This document shows positions 1 through 10,462 of a stretch of 23,887 bases of DNA, one piece after another. A program made the translations under genes and the position numbers. Positions within the stretch are counted from its first letter, which is position 1. Each line of letters opens with the position of its first letter. The stretch is from Actinomortierella ambigua (taxonomy: Eukaryota > Mortierellomycota > Mortierellomycetes > Mortierellales > Mortierellaceae). Under the pieces are notes generated by a model that ran no database searches, was not told where the DNA came from, and saw only the letters and a program-made list of their open reading frames with translations. The DNA is taken from NCBI GenBank assembly GCA_016098155.1, contig JAAAJB010000542.1, forward strand, positions 1 to 23,887. The letters run 5' to 3'.

Positions 1-132
1 GCTTTATTGCTACTGCACCTCGTAAAGAAAAGCATGATTGATTGTGATATATTGTTACACCTGACTCTCACGTTTGCCACGGTTGTTGCCACACTTGGTG
101 CCACACTTGGTTCCTCAGCTCCAACTCTGTGC

Positions 133-140
133 TATATAAA
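133..140 (+). promoter_or_regulatory. TATA box upstream of the first plus-strand gene
   Basis: TATATAAA followed by a C-rich stretch lies about 160 bases before the ATG at 297. It is the only good TATA element in the first 300 bases. It suggests that transcription enters the degenerate gene that follows. The first 130 bases otherwise show nothing codable except a short direct repeat of CCACACTTGGT near 89-112. Confidence 0.45.
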
Positions 141-296
141 CCACCCCCTCACACCCTCACCCTCCTACTCACCCTCCCACCCACCCTCACCCTGTCCCTG
201 ACTGTCCCTGTGATCGCCGTCAAGTGCAGCCTATTCTTTTGATTGGCGAGTCTGGCGCCGGCATCGGTAGCCGCATCGGAGGGCATACTCGCCTAG

Positions 297-1726
297 ATGG
301 CGGGAAAATGCGAACAGAGCACGTCCGATGCACAATCGGCAGCAGCTACATCGGCTACAGCAGCCACCACCGCCGCCGCCACAGCTAGTCTATTCGAGAC
401 AGATGACGTTGTCAAGAAGGAAGTCCCCGATGAGCAAGTGGCCTTGACACTCTCCACTACAGCAACAACAGCAATATGGATGTTGCTGCCAGCATGAAGC
501 CCAACCAGGTGAGGATTGGACTGCGGGAACGAGTGGTATCTATTCTGTCTGCAATCTCTTCGGATAACGATGAGGCTTCAAGTCGGACACTAGTTGGGAC
601 AGGGCCCTGGGGACGTCGCATGGGCCAAAAACTTTGATAAAAAAAAACCTCTCCCTTGCAGACTTGCAATAAAAAAATAAAAGCTGTGCTTTGGTATTGG
701 TTAGCTTGCATAAAGTGTTATTTGAAGACAAAATACTATGTGTTGGCCACCTTTGTGAAACACTCTCAAACAGACCGAGAATTTTGCACAACTTTTTTTT
801 TTCAACATTCAGAAGCTCATTCGGAAGCTCATTTCATCTTTCTTCATATTCGGCAATGACCAAAATTAGTGGTAGAGGTACAGTCCGCGTAAAAAGAGGT
901 AGAGTCTTCAAGCCTCACTTCTTATACATCATGCCGGGATGTAGGGCAACCCCCATGGAGCAGTCTGATGGCCGGTTTTTCTGCTCGTGCAAACAGGGGA
1001 TGATATTCCCGTCGATAAAACCGCATGTAGTTGGCAAAGGTGGCCAGCCAGGTTGCCCAGACGCTCAAATAAATGCCATAAAAATTCCGGAGCTCAAGGT
1101 AAAATTGAACCATCGGCTTCAAATTTGCTATGCCATCATTCGTCCTTCTATCTCACTTCTGTGTTTTTTTTTTTCTCATTGGATATAGAAATACTTCCAC
1201 GATACACGTGCCAGCGCTGCTGGACCACCGGACGACTTGGGGCAAGCGGAGAACGTTTCGAGTGCCGACAGCAGCGGGCGCCCACAACCCACACGACCTT
1301 CGGAATTTGACTCGTTCATTGCAGAAGCTTCGACTACCCTGGAGCTCTTCCTGGATCTCATGGAGAGGTTGCACCACTCGACGCTAGGCACGAGAGAAGC
1401 CGGCGCTGCTGGACCACGGGATGACCTAGAGCAGGCGGAGAACGTTTCGAGTGCCGGTAGCAGCGAGCGCCCACAACCCGCACAACTTTCGGAATTTTGA
1501 CTCGCTCATTGCAGAAGCTTCGACGACGATGCAACTCTTCCTGGATCGCATTAAGAGGTTGCACTACTCGACGTTAGACAAGATAAGGGTCAGTGCTGTG
1601 CCGTCGATTGAAAAGGATAGCGAGGCTATGGTACCACATAACAGTGAGCCAGACGATTCCTCTGTGAACACTGCGGACGCTACCGCTACCAGCGACAAGG
1701 TAGCCAACGCAGATCATAGCTATTGA
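297..1726 (+). pseudogene. Unrecognised plus-strand gene, probably broken, with a 189-base internal repeat
   Basis: I do not recognise this gene. The ATG at 297 opens an Ala/Thr-rich frame that stops at 497. A second frame from 476 continues with protein-like sequence (reading MKPNQVRIGLRERVV) to about 637, so the frames do not join cleanly. A frame from about 856 to 1098 encodes a Cys/His-rich segment. It is followed by a convincing phase-0 intron (1099-1188, GTAAAA to a T-run and ATAG). The next exon carries two copies of a 63-codon repeat containing a helix-like unit (FIAEASTTLELFLDLMERL). In copy two, GAATTTGAC has become GAATTTTGA, giving a stop at 1500; the shifted frame then reads on to a stop at 1726. 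An AATAAA at 1739-1744 follows that stop, so the 3' end looks genuine. The breaks could be decay or homopolymer sequencing errors, and the upstream exon structure is unresolved. Confidence 0.45.
1209..1583 (+). repeat. Two-copy tandem repeat, 189-base unit
   Basis: Copy one (about 1209-1393) and copy two (about 1398-1583) align along their whole length at an offset of 189. The offset becomes 190 after an extra T near 1491-1497. Each unit encodes an acidic/Ser segment (QAENVSSA) and then an amphipathic helix (IAEASTT...LFLD...RLH.STL). The copies differ at many single positions, so the duplication is not recent. Confidence 0.85.
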
Positions 1727-1738
1727 CAGCGCCGGTCC

Positions 1739-1744
1739 AATAAA
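1739..1744 (+). terminator. AATAAA polyadenylation signal
   Basis: A perfect AATAAA begins 13 bases after the TGA at 1724-1726. It supports the stop at 1726 as the real end of the plus-strand transcript. Confidence 0.5.
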
Positions 1745-1895
1745 GTGGGTGCGCAGACTGAGTAGTAGTAAAAGTCAAGATCACGGAAGGGTTTTTTGCT
1801 ATCCCCTTTTTTTCATGGAGTATACAAGTAGAAATAGCCCCCTAGCCCCTTTGACTAAAAGACTTTCAACAAAATATGGGAATCATGAATTTTTT

Positions 1896-1901
1896 TTTAT
1901 T
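1896..1901 (-). terminator. AATAAA signal for ADE2
   Basis: TTTATT on the plus strand reads AATAAA on the ADE2 strand, about 120 bases after its stop. The stretch 1745-2022 is the convergent 3' region. It also holds a GA-tract/CT-tract inverted repeat near 1909-1937. Confidence 0.45.
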
Positions 1902-2022
1902 GTACATGAGAGAGAGAGGTTGTATATCTCTCTCTTTTTTTCTTCTTCTTCTTGTAAGTCTGTAAGGTGAAAGGAGGGGGAAAAGCAATATAAAACTGTA
2001 TACAAAAAAAAAAGGATGGGGA

Positions 2023-3859
2023 CTAATGCTTCTTCACTTCATAGTTGGCCCAACCAACCTCATCGAGGTTGTCAATCTTGGCCAGAACCTCCTTCTCTTG
2101 CTCCTCCATAAACACAGTCATCTTCTCGAGATAGGCAGGGTCGGAGCTACCGAGGATGCGAACGGCGAGCAAGGCCGCATTGGTGCTGTTGTTGATCGCG
2201 ACTGTCGCGACAGGGACACCGCGCGGCATCTGGACGATCGAGTGCAGCGAGTCCACACCGTCCAAGACGCTGCCGCGAACGGGGACACCAATGACGGGCA
2301 GCGGTGTCAACGCCGCGACCATGCCGGGCAAATGAGCCGCGCCACCGGCGCCGGCGATGATGACCTTGACGCCACGCTTATGAGCCATGCGACCGAAATG
2401 GTACATCCGTTCGGGCGTTCGATGGGCCGAGACCAAGGACAGTTCAAAGGGGACGCCAATCTTGGTCAGGACCTGGGCAGCTGCCTCCATGACCTTCAGA
2501 TCACTGTCGGAGCCCATGACGATCGAGACCAAGGGGTCGAGGTTCCAGGGCGATTGGTCGGCCGGGTCCAGGGCGCAGACCATGGGCAACAGACGGCTGT
2601 GGACCTGTTGCATCGAGTCTCCGACGACGGTGATGTGACCCATCTTGCGCCCTTGCTTGCACTCCTTCTTGCCGTACAGGTGCGTGGTCGCGCCGGCGAT
2701 CGAGTAGGCCATCTCGCAGGCCAGGTAGGTCCTGTCGCCGTTGCCGAGGATGTTGAGCATGCCGGCGGCGGGCACCTTCATGGCGGTCGAGCCCAGGGGC
2801 AGACCCAGGATCGCTCGGAGGTGGTTCTCGTACTGCGAGGTATGGCAGGCCTCGATCGTGTAGTGGCCAGAGTTGTGAGGGCGGGGAGCAATCTCGTTCA
2901 GCAGAATTTCGCCTATTAAAAAATTGTTCATAAATAGAAAGAGAACCGAGCGCTGATAAGTGTGGGGAAGAAGTCCGAATGGTCGGAGTAGCAATGACTC
3001 AGAGAAAAAAAAAAGATAAACTGGGACTCTTACCATTGTCCATGAGGAACATCTCGACACCAAAGACACCAGCACCAGCAAGCGAGGCCACGGCATCCTC
3101 GGCAACCTTGCGAGCGCGTTCGGCGATCGAGTGGGCAAAAGTGGCGTCCTTGGTACCAGTCAAGCCCCGACCGACCTGAGCGGGGGCAAAGACGAGGTGG
3201 CAAATGCTGTTCTTGTGGACAGTCTCGACCACTGGGTAGGACTGAACCTCGCCCGTGACCGAGCGCACGACCATGACAGCCAACTCGCGGTCAAACTTGG
3301 CCCACTTTTCTGCATACAGAGGCGCACCCGGTGCGAGATGGGATCGAGCATCGGCGACGTCCTTGGATGACCGGACGACATAGTTGCCACGGCCGTCATA
3401 GGCTCCTGTCTTGGACTTTAGCATAAAGGGGAATCCGAAACGCTGGCCGGCGTCTTGGATGCTGGCGTCATCGGGGCAGTCGAGCGCGTCGGCCATGGGG
3501 ATACCATGCTTGGCCAGGTGGACCTTTTGCTCGTACTTGTCCTGGATTAGGTGGATGGTGCCGGGTGTAGGGTGGATTTCCTTGCCCTGCTTCTCGAGCT
3601 CGAACAGGACAGCCGTATCGACGTGCTCAATCTCCACGGTGATGACATCGACGCTGTTGGCCAGCTCGCGGATCTTGTCGGCATCGGTGAAGGCGCCCTG
3701 AATGTGAGGCTGAATGGCATTGATCTGCTTGGCGGGGGCATCAACAGGCTGGTCGAGGATGGTCAGCGAGATGTTGAGGCGCGAGGCCGCTTCCTGGGCC
3801 ATGCGGCCGAGCTGGCCACCACCGAGGATGCCAATCTTGCGGGATTCCAGAGAAGCCAT
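2023..3859 (-). CDS. ADE2: Phosphoribosylaminoimidazole carboxylase (AIR carboxylase, PurK-PurE fusion)
   Basis: This is the de novo purine enzyme that converts aminoimidazole ribonucleotide (AIR) to CAIR in the cytosol. There are two exons, 3859-3034 and 2912-2023, split by a 121-base intron (GTAAGA to AATAG) in phase 1. They give 571 residues, the usual fungal length. The N-terminal half is the PurK/ATP-grasp part, with the nucleotide-binding loop [11 protein letters not shown] at residues 10-20. The C-terminal PurE part has GSDSD (409-413), SAHRTPE (437-443) and [12 protein letters not shown] (462-473), the CAIR mutase active-site signatures. The start MASLESRK was chosen because it precedes the glycine loop by the normal distance; the upstream in-frame sequence is low-complexity and unlike the family. 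It is transcribed divergently from NPL4, with 285 bases between the two start codons. Confidence 0.97.
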
Positions 3860-4144
3860 GTGGGGGTTTGGTGAACAAGAGCAAAGAGTGGCGGTGATGG
3901 TTTGCGGGGAAATATAAAGTGAAAAAAAAAGCTGCAGTTCGTGCGAACTGGGAAAAAAAAAGTACCTATTGGGATAACTGAGAGAGGTTGTACATTGAGT
4001 TGCAGCAAAGAGAAAAACAGTCACTCACAAGGCGTCTTCCTTCGACCACGAATGCAACGCGCGGCCTCTTTCTTCTTTCACTTTCCATTCATTCATGCCT
4101 CTTACTCGCAACACCCCTACTCAATAGAACAACTACAACCTGCC
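3860..4144. promoter_or_regulatory. Divergent promoter region between ADE2 and NPL4
   Basis: This 285-base gap separates two divergent start codons. It contains A-runs near 3922 and 3952 but no clear TATA box for either gene. No coding sequence is convincing here. Confidence 0.5.
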
Positions 4145-6776
4145 ATGGTAATGCTCCTCTCAGGAACGGAGCAGCTAGCTACTCCATTCCACTTGGTCTG
4201 CCTGTGCTGCTGCATGCACAAAGACACTTGCTAACACACGACTGTTCTCGTTCTCTTTCTCTCTATCGATATGCTCCATCCCAACAGCTTGTCCGTGTAC
4301 GAAGCAAGGAAGGTACGAGCAGAATCGAGATTGGCGCCGAAGACGACATCTCGTTGCTCAAGGCCAAGGTAAACACCCACAAACCACTGTCTACTTCCGC
4401 AGCCTCTTCCATTTTGTTTTTTCGTAGCCACCAGGAGAGAACTTGAGAGAACTGACCAAAGATACTCCACCTTTACCCTATAGATTGCTACAGAGCTCAA
4501 GCTATCTGACCCTTCCACCATCACCATCAGCGACCGACCCAATGGAGGCGATTCACCCATTGACTCGTTGGCTGGAAAGACCATCTCGCAGCTTGGCATC
4601 AAGTAAGGAATCAAGTGGTTGGCTACCATCCCATCACATATGACATCCACATATGACATCATATCGGACGCTGCGGACTCAAAGTGATTATTCCCACGGG
4701 ACTAACCAATGACTCTTGGCTTCTTCTATAGGCATGGAGACCTGCTCTACATCAATTTTGTCGCGCCATCGGAACAACCATCCGGCATTGGGGCTGGCAC
4801 TACCGCTGCATCATCTTCATCATTCACAGTGCAGCAGGATGCCGTTGACGACTATCTCGACACCCAGACCGGCTTGATCAAACGTGGCAAGGATCCCAAG
4901 TTGTAAGACATCGCCTATGCTTTTATGATATTGTGGAATGTATGTGTGTTTGTACCTGAGGATCATTTTTTGCAATACTCAAACCTTTTTTTTTCCTTTC
5001 CCTCCAGCTGCAAGCACGCAGCCAATGGCATGTGTGACTACTGCATGCCACTAGAGCCATACGATGCCAAATACCAGGACGAAAACAAGATCAAGAGCAT
5101 GTCGTTCCACGCCTACCTGCGCAAGCTAGGCGCACATACCAAAAAATCTGGCACGGCATACACGACGTTACCAGCCTTGGAGGAACCCTCGTTCAAGGTC
5201 AAGACCGACTGTTCGTCGGGCCACCCGGCCTGGCCGGCCAGCATCTGTACAAAGTGTCAACCGAGCGCCATCACCTTGCAGAGCCAACCGTTCCGCATGG
5301 TCGACCATGTCGAGTTTTCGAGTGCGGGCATCATTGACAACTTTATCCATTACTGGCGCTCGACGGGCTTGCAGCGGTTCGGATACATGTATGGCCGCTA
5401 TGAGCCCTATACCGAGGTCCCGCTCGGTATCAAGGCCGTCGTCGAGGCCATTTATGAGCCGCCGCAGGAGGGCGATTCCGAAGGTGTGCGGATCGAGGAT
5501 CCGATTGAGGGAGAGAAACGCGCGGACGAAATGGCAACGGCTTGTGGTCTTCAGAAGGTAAAAAAGAAGAAGAAATGATTGGTTGTCTATTTTCGTGTGT
5601 GTCATGACAATCAAACACACCATTCCAGACACGAACGCAAACACACAATCTCTCTAACACCACGTGTTTATGTATTCAAAAACTAGGTCGGTATGATCTA
5701 CACGGACCTGACGGATGATGGAACGGGCAAGGGCACGGTGTTGTGCAAGCGACACATCAACTCGTACTTTTTCTCGTCGCAGGAATGTCAGTTTGCAGCA
5801 GTGATGCAGCAAAAGTATCCCAACCGGACCAAATACTCGTCGACAGGCACGTTTGGGTCCAAGTTTGTGACGTGTGTGATCAGTGGCAACGAGGAAGGCA
5901 GCATCGACGTGTCGTCGTACCAGGTGTCCAACACGTGTGTGGGGATGGTCGATGCCGACATTGTCGAGCCGAGCGTGGAGCCGGGAATCATGCGCGTCAA
6001 GGAACCGACCTCGGAACGATATATCCCCGATGTGTTTTTCAAGTACAAGAATGAGTATGGGGTCACTGTCCAGAAATCGGCCAAGCCCTCGTTCCCGGTC
6101 GAGTACCTGTTGGTCAATGTCACCCACGGCTTCCCTGTACTGTCCCAACCGTTGTTTTCTTCGTCGGACCGTGGGTTCCCGATAGAGAACCGACCCGGCG
6201 CCCCCTTTATTCAGGATGCTGGTGCCGTGTATCGTTATATCCAGGGCGGTGATATGAAGAATTTTGTGTCGGATTTCCACTTTTTGCTCCATGTCCGAAG
6301 CATGGGCATCTTGAACGATCAGGTAATTAAACCTCTACCCTCGCCCCTCTTCCTACTCCTATCACTTCGTCTCTTTTTGCTTTCTCATTAGGATCCACTG
6401 CAACTGTTTTTATTTTTTTTTCTCCCTTTAATAACCTTTTTTTTTTTGTCTGATCTTTTTTTTTTTCTATTAGGATGAAATGACATTGTTGGTCAAGGTG
6501 GCGCTGCAAAAGAAGGACGAGGATATTCGGGCATTGGAGGCAACGCCGGGTTGGCAGACGCTGCAAACGATTTTGAGAGAGCATGGCGGTCGATCTTCGT
6601 CAGCCTCGGCATTAGGAGGAAGCGGCAGTGGCGGTCGCGGCTTGGGGTCGGGGTCCGGCGGCGATGGCGGCGCTGGTTCGTCGTCCGCAGCGGCGTCTTG
6701 GACATGTCGTCATTGCACCTTCCTCAACCCACCAGGAGATGATAGCTGCGAGATGTGCGGTCTGCCTCAAGGATGA
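4145..6776 (+). CDS. NPL4: Nuclear protein localization protein 4 (Cdc48/p97-Ufd1 cofactor)
   Basis: Npl4 pairs with Ufd1 to recruit polyubiquitylated substrates to the Cdc48/p97 ATPase in ERAD and chromatin extraction. Seven exons fit with consistent phases: 4145-4147, 4288-4368, 4484-4602, 4732-4902, 5008-5557, 5687-6322 and 6474-6776, giving 620 residues. Exon 1 is the ATG alone; no other in-frame Met precedes the conserved LVRVRSKEG start. Order of domains: ubiquitin-like N-terminus (1-80), zf-NPL4 starting at [12 protein letters not shown] (126-137) with a further Cys/His set including [13 protein letters not shown], the large MPN-like NPL4 domain (about 170-510), a Gly/Ser-rich linker, and a RanBP2-type zinc finger at residues 596-620 (Cys 598, 601, 612, 615). 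Animal NPL4 has this last finger, which binds ubiquitin; Saccharomyces Npl4 lacks it. Confidence 0.95.
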
Positions 6777-7104
6777 AGAAGAAGAAGAAAAACACGCAAA
6801 GTGTGAAGGAAGGAAGGAAGGAAGGGAGGGAGGAAGACCAAAATCTCTTTTTTTTTTTTTGTTGTCTTCCTCCTTTCGCCCGTCTCCATTTTCATCATTC
6901 ATTTCGAATAACAAAAACACATATTGGATACTTTAAAAATTATTTTTTGAAGTTTGTGATGAGGGCTGCAAGGAGGCTTTGGTGGGCGTCTAATGTGTAA
7001 TGGGCTGGCAACGGAGCGAGAAGGGGGAAGAGGGCCCCGGGCGGGGGGGGAGTCAAAGTTGGCCCACTCACAAAATTCCTCTCCCCACTAGTCTTTTTTT
7101 TCTC
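6777..7104. other. Convergent 3' region with GAAG microsatellite
   Basis: This stretch lies between the NPL4 stop and the stop of the minus-strand neighbour. It holds GAA repeats right after the NPL4 stop, a GAAG-type run near 6808-6838, T-runs, and a G-rich block near 7035-7052. I see no gene in it. Confidence 0.5.
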
Positions 7105-8747
7105 TCAAAAAAAGTCTGCGGCAGTCTTTCGAGGAGGATAATATTTTGAGCCAGCGGTGGCGGAGCCAGCCTTTTGAATACCGTTAGGCGTTCGCACCTT
7201 GAGTGCACTCTTGGTCGGCCGGCGATCCACTGGTGGGAGTCTGACATCCTTGAGAGGAATGTCCTTGTCGAATCCTGTGTAGGAGGGAGGAGGAGGGGGG
7301 ATTGAGAGGTGATACCAAGAAGAAGAAGAAAAAAGAATGCGGAGCAAATTATTAATAATCGCAAAGATGGTGTAAGGGGAAAAGCGTATCAGCACAACAC
7401 GATTTATCTTGCTCTTTTTTTTTTCTTACGTCGGACAGTGTTGTTCTGGAGACCCCAACGAATGCTTCGCTTGTGTTTCTGGAATGCCGAAGGATCCTTT
7501 AATGCCGGAACCTTGGACGAGGCCTTAGATGAGCCATTGGCGTTGGCGGCTGTCATAGATGCTGTTGGCGCCGCAAACTCTGCGTTCAAATCAGCAAAGA
7601 GTGCCTGGACAGCGGCATTGGTATCTTTGCTCGTGGTGGATGAGGCTGTGGATGGTGTGGCCTCTGCCGCTGTTGTTGTGGTTGCTCCTGCCGCCGCTGC
7701 TGCTGCTTTTGTCGCTTCGGCTTCCTCTTCGTCCAGCAGTTGCTGCTGTCGAGCTACACGGTCCTGAACGTGTTGCCAGATCCTGTGTTGACGCAATTGC
7801 TTCTGCTTCTGCTCCTCCTGTTGCAGCTCGAGGAGCTTTTTGTACAGCACCGTGTCGAAGCTGGCGTTTCGGTGGCGATGGCGGTAAGAGTAAGGGGTCG
7901 GCATTGGGGGAGGGGGTTTTGGCGGTTGTATGATTTGGATGGGAACGAGAAGTATATATCGAATAAAAAAAAAAGAGGAGAATGGTATCAGAAGACAGAA
8001 AGAAAGAGGAAGAAGATTAGTTTTATATGGGGTTTGCTTCGACAGTGGAATGGTTCCCAAATGGCTTTAACACAAGAGAAAAAAAACACATGGAAAGACA
8101 TAGATGAGCAGACCACACAATTGATCAGTGGTGATCATGGTTCTTGGGTGGTACTGGATGAGACTGAAGGGGAGCAAAGGAGGAAAATTCACTGTGGCAA
8201 AGAGAAGAGGACAAGAGCGACGCATTTACCTGATCATTGGCGACTGCTTCCGTGGCCACCGTGGGCTGCTGAGGATACTCCACGAGCTCCAGCGTGCAAC
8301 CTTGGGGTGTGACAACCTCAGCAGGGATATCAGCACCTTCACCTGACGGTTGCTCAAGCGCTGTCCCGCCTGTGGCTCCTCCATCATGATCTCGGACAGT
8401 TGTCGATACAAATCCTAGTAACCACACAAGAAAAAAAAATTAGTCAACAGTCAGCAGCCAATGAGACTTTTTAAATGCGCATAGCCTCAAATCGAGTGTT
8501 CGGTATCCGTGGTAGGAGTGTGGCACACTCCTCCTGGAAGAGTTGGATGTGTTGTTGCCTCGGCTCTCTCTCTATCTCTCTCTGTCTCTCTGTCTCTCTT
8601 GAAGGGGCAAAACACGCTCTAAAAACCACTCTTCTTTGTTCCTAGACACGCAGTTTGAAGCCACATTCAACATGAGGAACGTGAGGCAGTGTCTGCGATT
8701 GCACATTGCAACGAGGATGAGGGTGGACATACTTGTTCCTGTGCCAT
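7105..8747 (-). CDS. Small protein with an RRP1/NOP52-like C-terminal tail
   Basis: Four exons fit with matching phases: 8747-8733 (MAQEQ, donor GTATGT), 8414-8230, 7860-7430 and 7274-7105, giving 266 residues. Residues about 70-120 form a Gln/Glu/Lys-rich probable coiled coil, followed by an Ala/Thr/Ser-rich linker. The C-terminus holds RSIRW (198-202), which fits the PP1-docking RVxF pattern. It continues with QNNTVRR, then DVRLPP and KSALK, and ends in AADFF. From memory this order resembles the tails of plant NOP52 and animal RRP1B, nucleolar proteins of 60S ribosome assembly; I could not check this. The conserved NOP52 N-terminal domain is absent here and upstream. Exon 2 is the weakest part: another frame there is also open and protein-like, but it does not fit the exon 3 phase. 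Confidence 0.55.
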
Positions 8748-8877
8748 TGGAGTGTTGATGCAGACGAGAAGCGAGTACAGAGTAAGAAAAAAAAATATGC
8801 TCCTTTGGAAAACATGCTTCGTGACTGTTAACAAAAATCAGCCCTAAATTATATTTACAACTCTACAAAAGCAAACT

Positions 8878-10462
8878 CTACTTGGCAGGCTGTTGCTCAA
8901 CAGGCTGAGGGCTCGTTGTCTCTGCATCGCGGGAGGTCGATGGAGTCATAGTGTCCACAGCAGCTGCAGGAGCATCCTTGCGGATGGACGAGTCGACGGA
9001 CGATCGACCATCCAGCGAACGAGCCTCCTCGCCAGCACCTTCTTTGGTATCACGAACCACCGTCGAGTCCTCATCGGCACCCCACCGCGAGCCAACGTAC
9101 AGGCATGCAGCGCAGACCATACCGCCAAGGAAGCCAATGCCGTCGTTCTTGAACGCGACCAGCATCCCTGCCGTGGTGACCATGGTGATAAAGTTGGCAT
9201 GGCGCTTGACGTCGCTCTCGACGCCGTCGTTGAGCGAGCGGGCCGCGGCGCCGAGTTCGATACCGCTGACAAAGAGCATGACGCCGAGGATGGTGGACGG
9301 GTACGAGGCAATGAGGCCCGAGAGCGAGCTGCCAAAGAAGAGACCAAAGAAGATCTTGAGCACGCCCAACAACACAATCGAGACCTCTGTCCGTGCACCG
9401 AACCGGTACTGCGCCGCCAGACCGCCCGAGCCATGGCAGTAAGGGATCGAGCCAAAGAAGCATCCAATCAGGTTCATGGCCCCGACCGAAATGGCAATGG
9501 TCGGCGTGCTCGCCGGGCGGTCCGGGAACAGGTCGTTGGCGAGCGCTGCGAGGGCGATGACCGAGTTGAGACAGGTGAGCGGGATCTGACCCAGCGAGGC
9601 CGAGAGGAAGCCATGCTTAAACTCTTCCCAGGTCGGGATGATGGTCGGGATGGAGTAGACGCCAATCTTGGGGTATGCGGCGTCGACGGGAGGGTCGGTG
9701 TAGAGTTTGACAAAGGCAATGATCAGGCCAACGACGAAAATGATCATGGCCGTTGGCACACGCTTTGACCGGTAGTAGAACAGAAAGACGATGATGAAAC
9801 ACACGCACGCCCACTCGTAGTTGTCGTTCCACCGCCAGCTGGGGCCCCAAAAGGCCTTGCCTTGCTTGACCAACTCGGCAGCCTTGCCTGCAAACGAGAT
9901 GCATGTGCCGAGCTGGATACCTCGGATCACCGCCATGGGCGTGTACTTGGCCACCAGATGGATCGTGCGCGTCAGACCCAGGAACATGACGACCGCCGAG
10001 ACACCCATACCAGCACTCATCACCGATCCTATCGACATTTTGTTTGTCAGCGCAATAGCAGCAATTGCTAAAAAGGAGAAATGAAGAGAGGGTGTAGGAA
10101 GAAGGTGTGGAGAAGGTGAGTGGAAAAGTGATCTTGAGTTCCAATGAACGATCTATGCAACAACATTAACAACAAGAGTAACAACAGCTCTTACATTTCA
10201 TGGGCTGGACACACATGGGCATGCGGAAGGTAAAGCCAGTGACAATGTTCCAGATACCACCAAAGATCAAGGACGAGCCAAGGTCGACCTGGCCCGTGAG
10301 CGACAGCGAGAGCATGATGGGGAGCAGTGTGCCAAGATCGCCGAGAGCACCGCTAAGCTCGCCCAACACGAGACCTCGGCGGAATGTGCGGGCACGATCC
10401 TTGATGTTTGCCTTGAAGTTGCGAGGCATTTGCCTGAACGAGGGGAGGACTGTGTTAGGCAT
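8878..10462 (-). CDS. MOT1-family molybdate transporter
   Basis: This is a multi-pass membrane protein of the MOT1 (MFS_MOT1, sulfate-transporter-like) family, expected to import molybdate for molybdenum cofactor. Two exons, 10462-10195 and 10067-8878, are joined in phase 1 across a 127-base intron and give 485 residues. The family signatures are present. GELSGALGDLGTLLP lies at 34-48. FRMPMCVQPMKSIAAIAL lies at 79-96 and spans the splice, which confirms the join. PYCHGSGGLAAQYRFGAR lies at about 298-315. A hydrophilic, Ser/Asp-rich C-terminal tail of roughly 60 residues is probably cytosolic. The start is uncertain: a strong 3' splice site (CTAAC, pyrimidines, TTCAG) lies between the ATG at 10462 and a second in-frame ATG at 10429. 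The first 11 residues may therefore be intronic, with translation starting at 10429. Confidence 0.88.

Noticed and set aside
2026..2919. Long plus-strand open frame across ADE2
   Set aside because: It is the antisense shadow of the conserved ADE2 exon 2, rich in His/Asp/Gly/Arg as expected from codon bias of the opposite strand.
8556..8600. CT-rich block that might be a CRISPR-like or regulatory array
   Set aside because: It is a simple CT/GTCTCT microsatellite inside an intron; there are no spacers.
8893..9768. Long plus-strand open frame across the transporter
   Set aside because: It is the antisense shadow of a clear MOT1-family exon.
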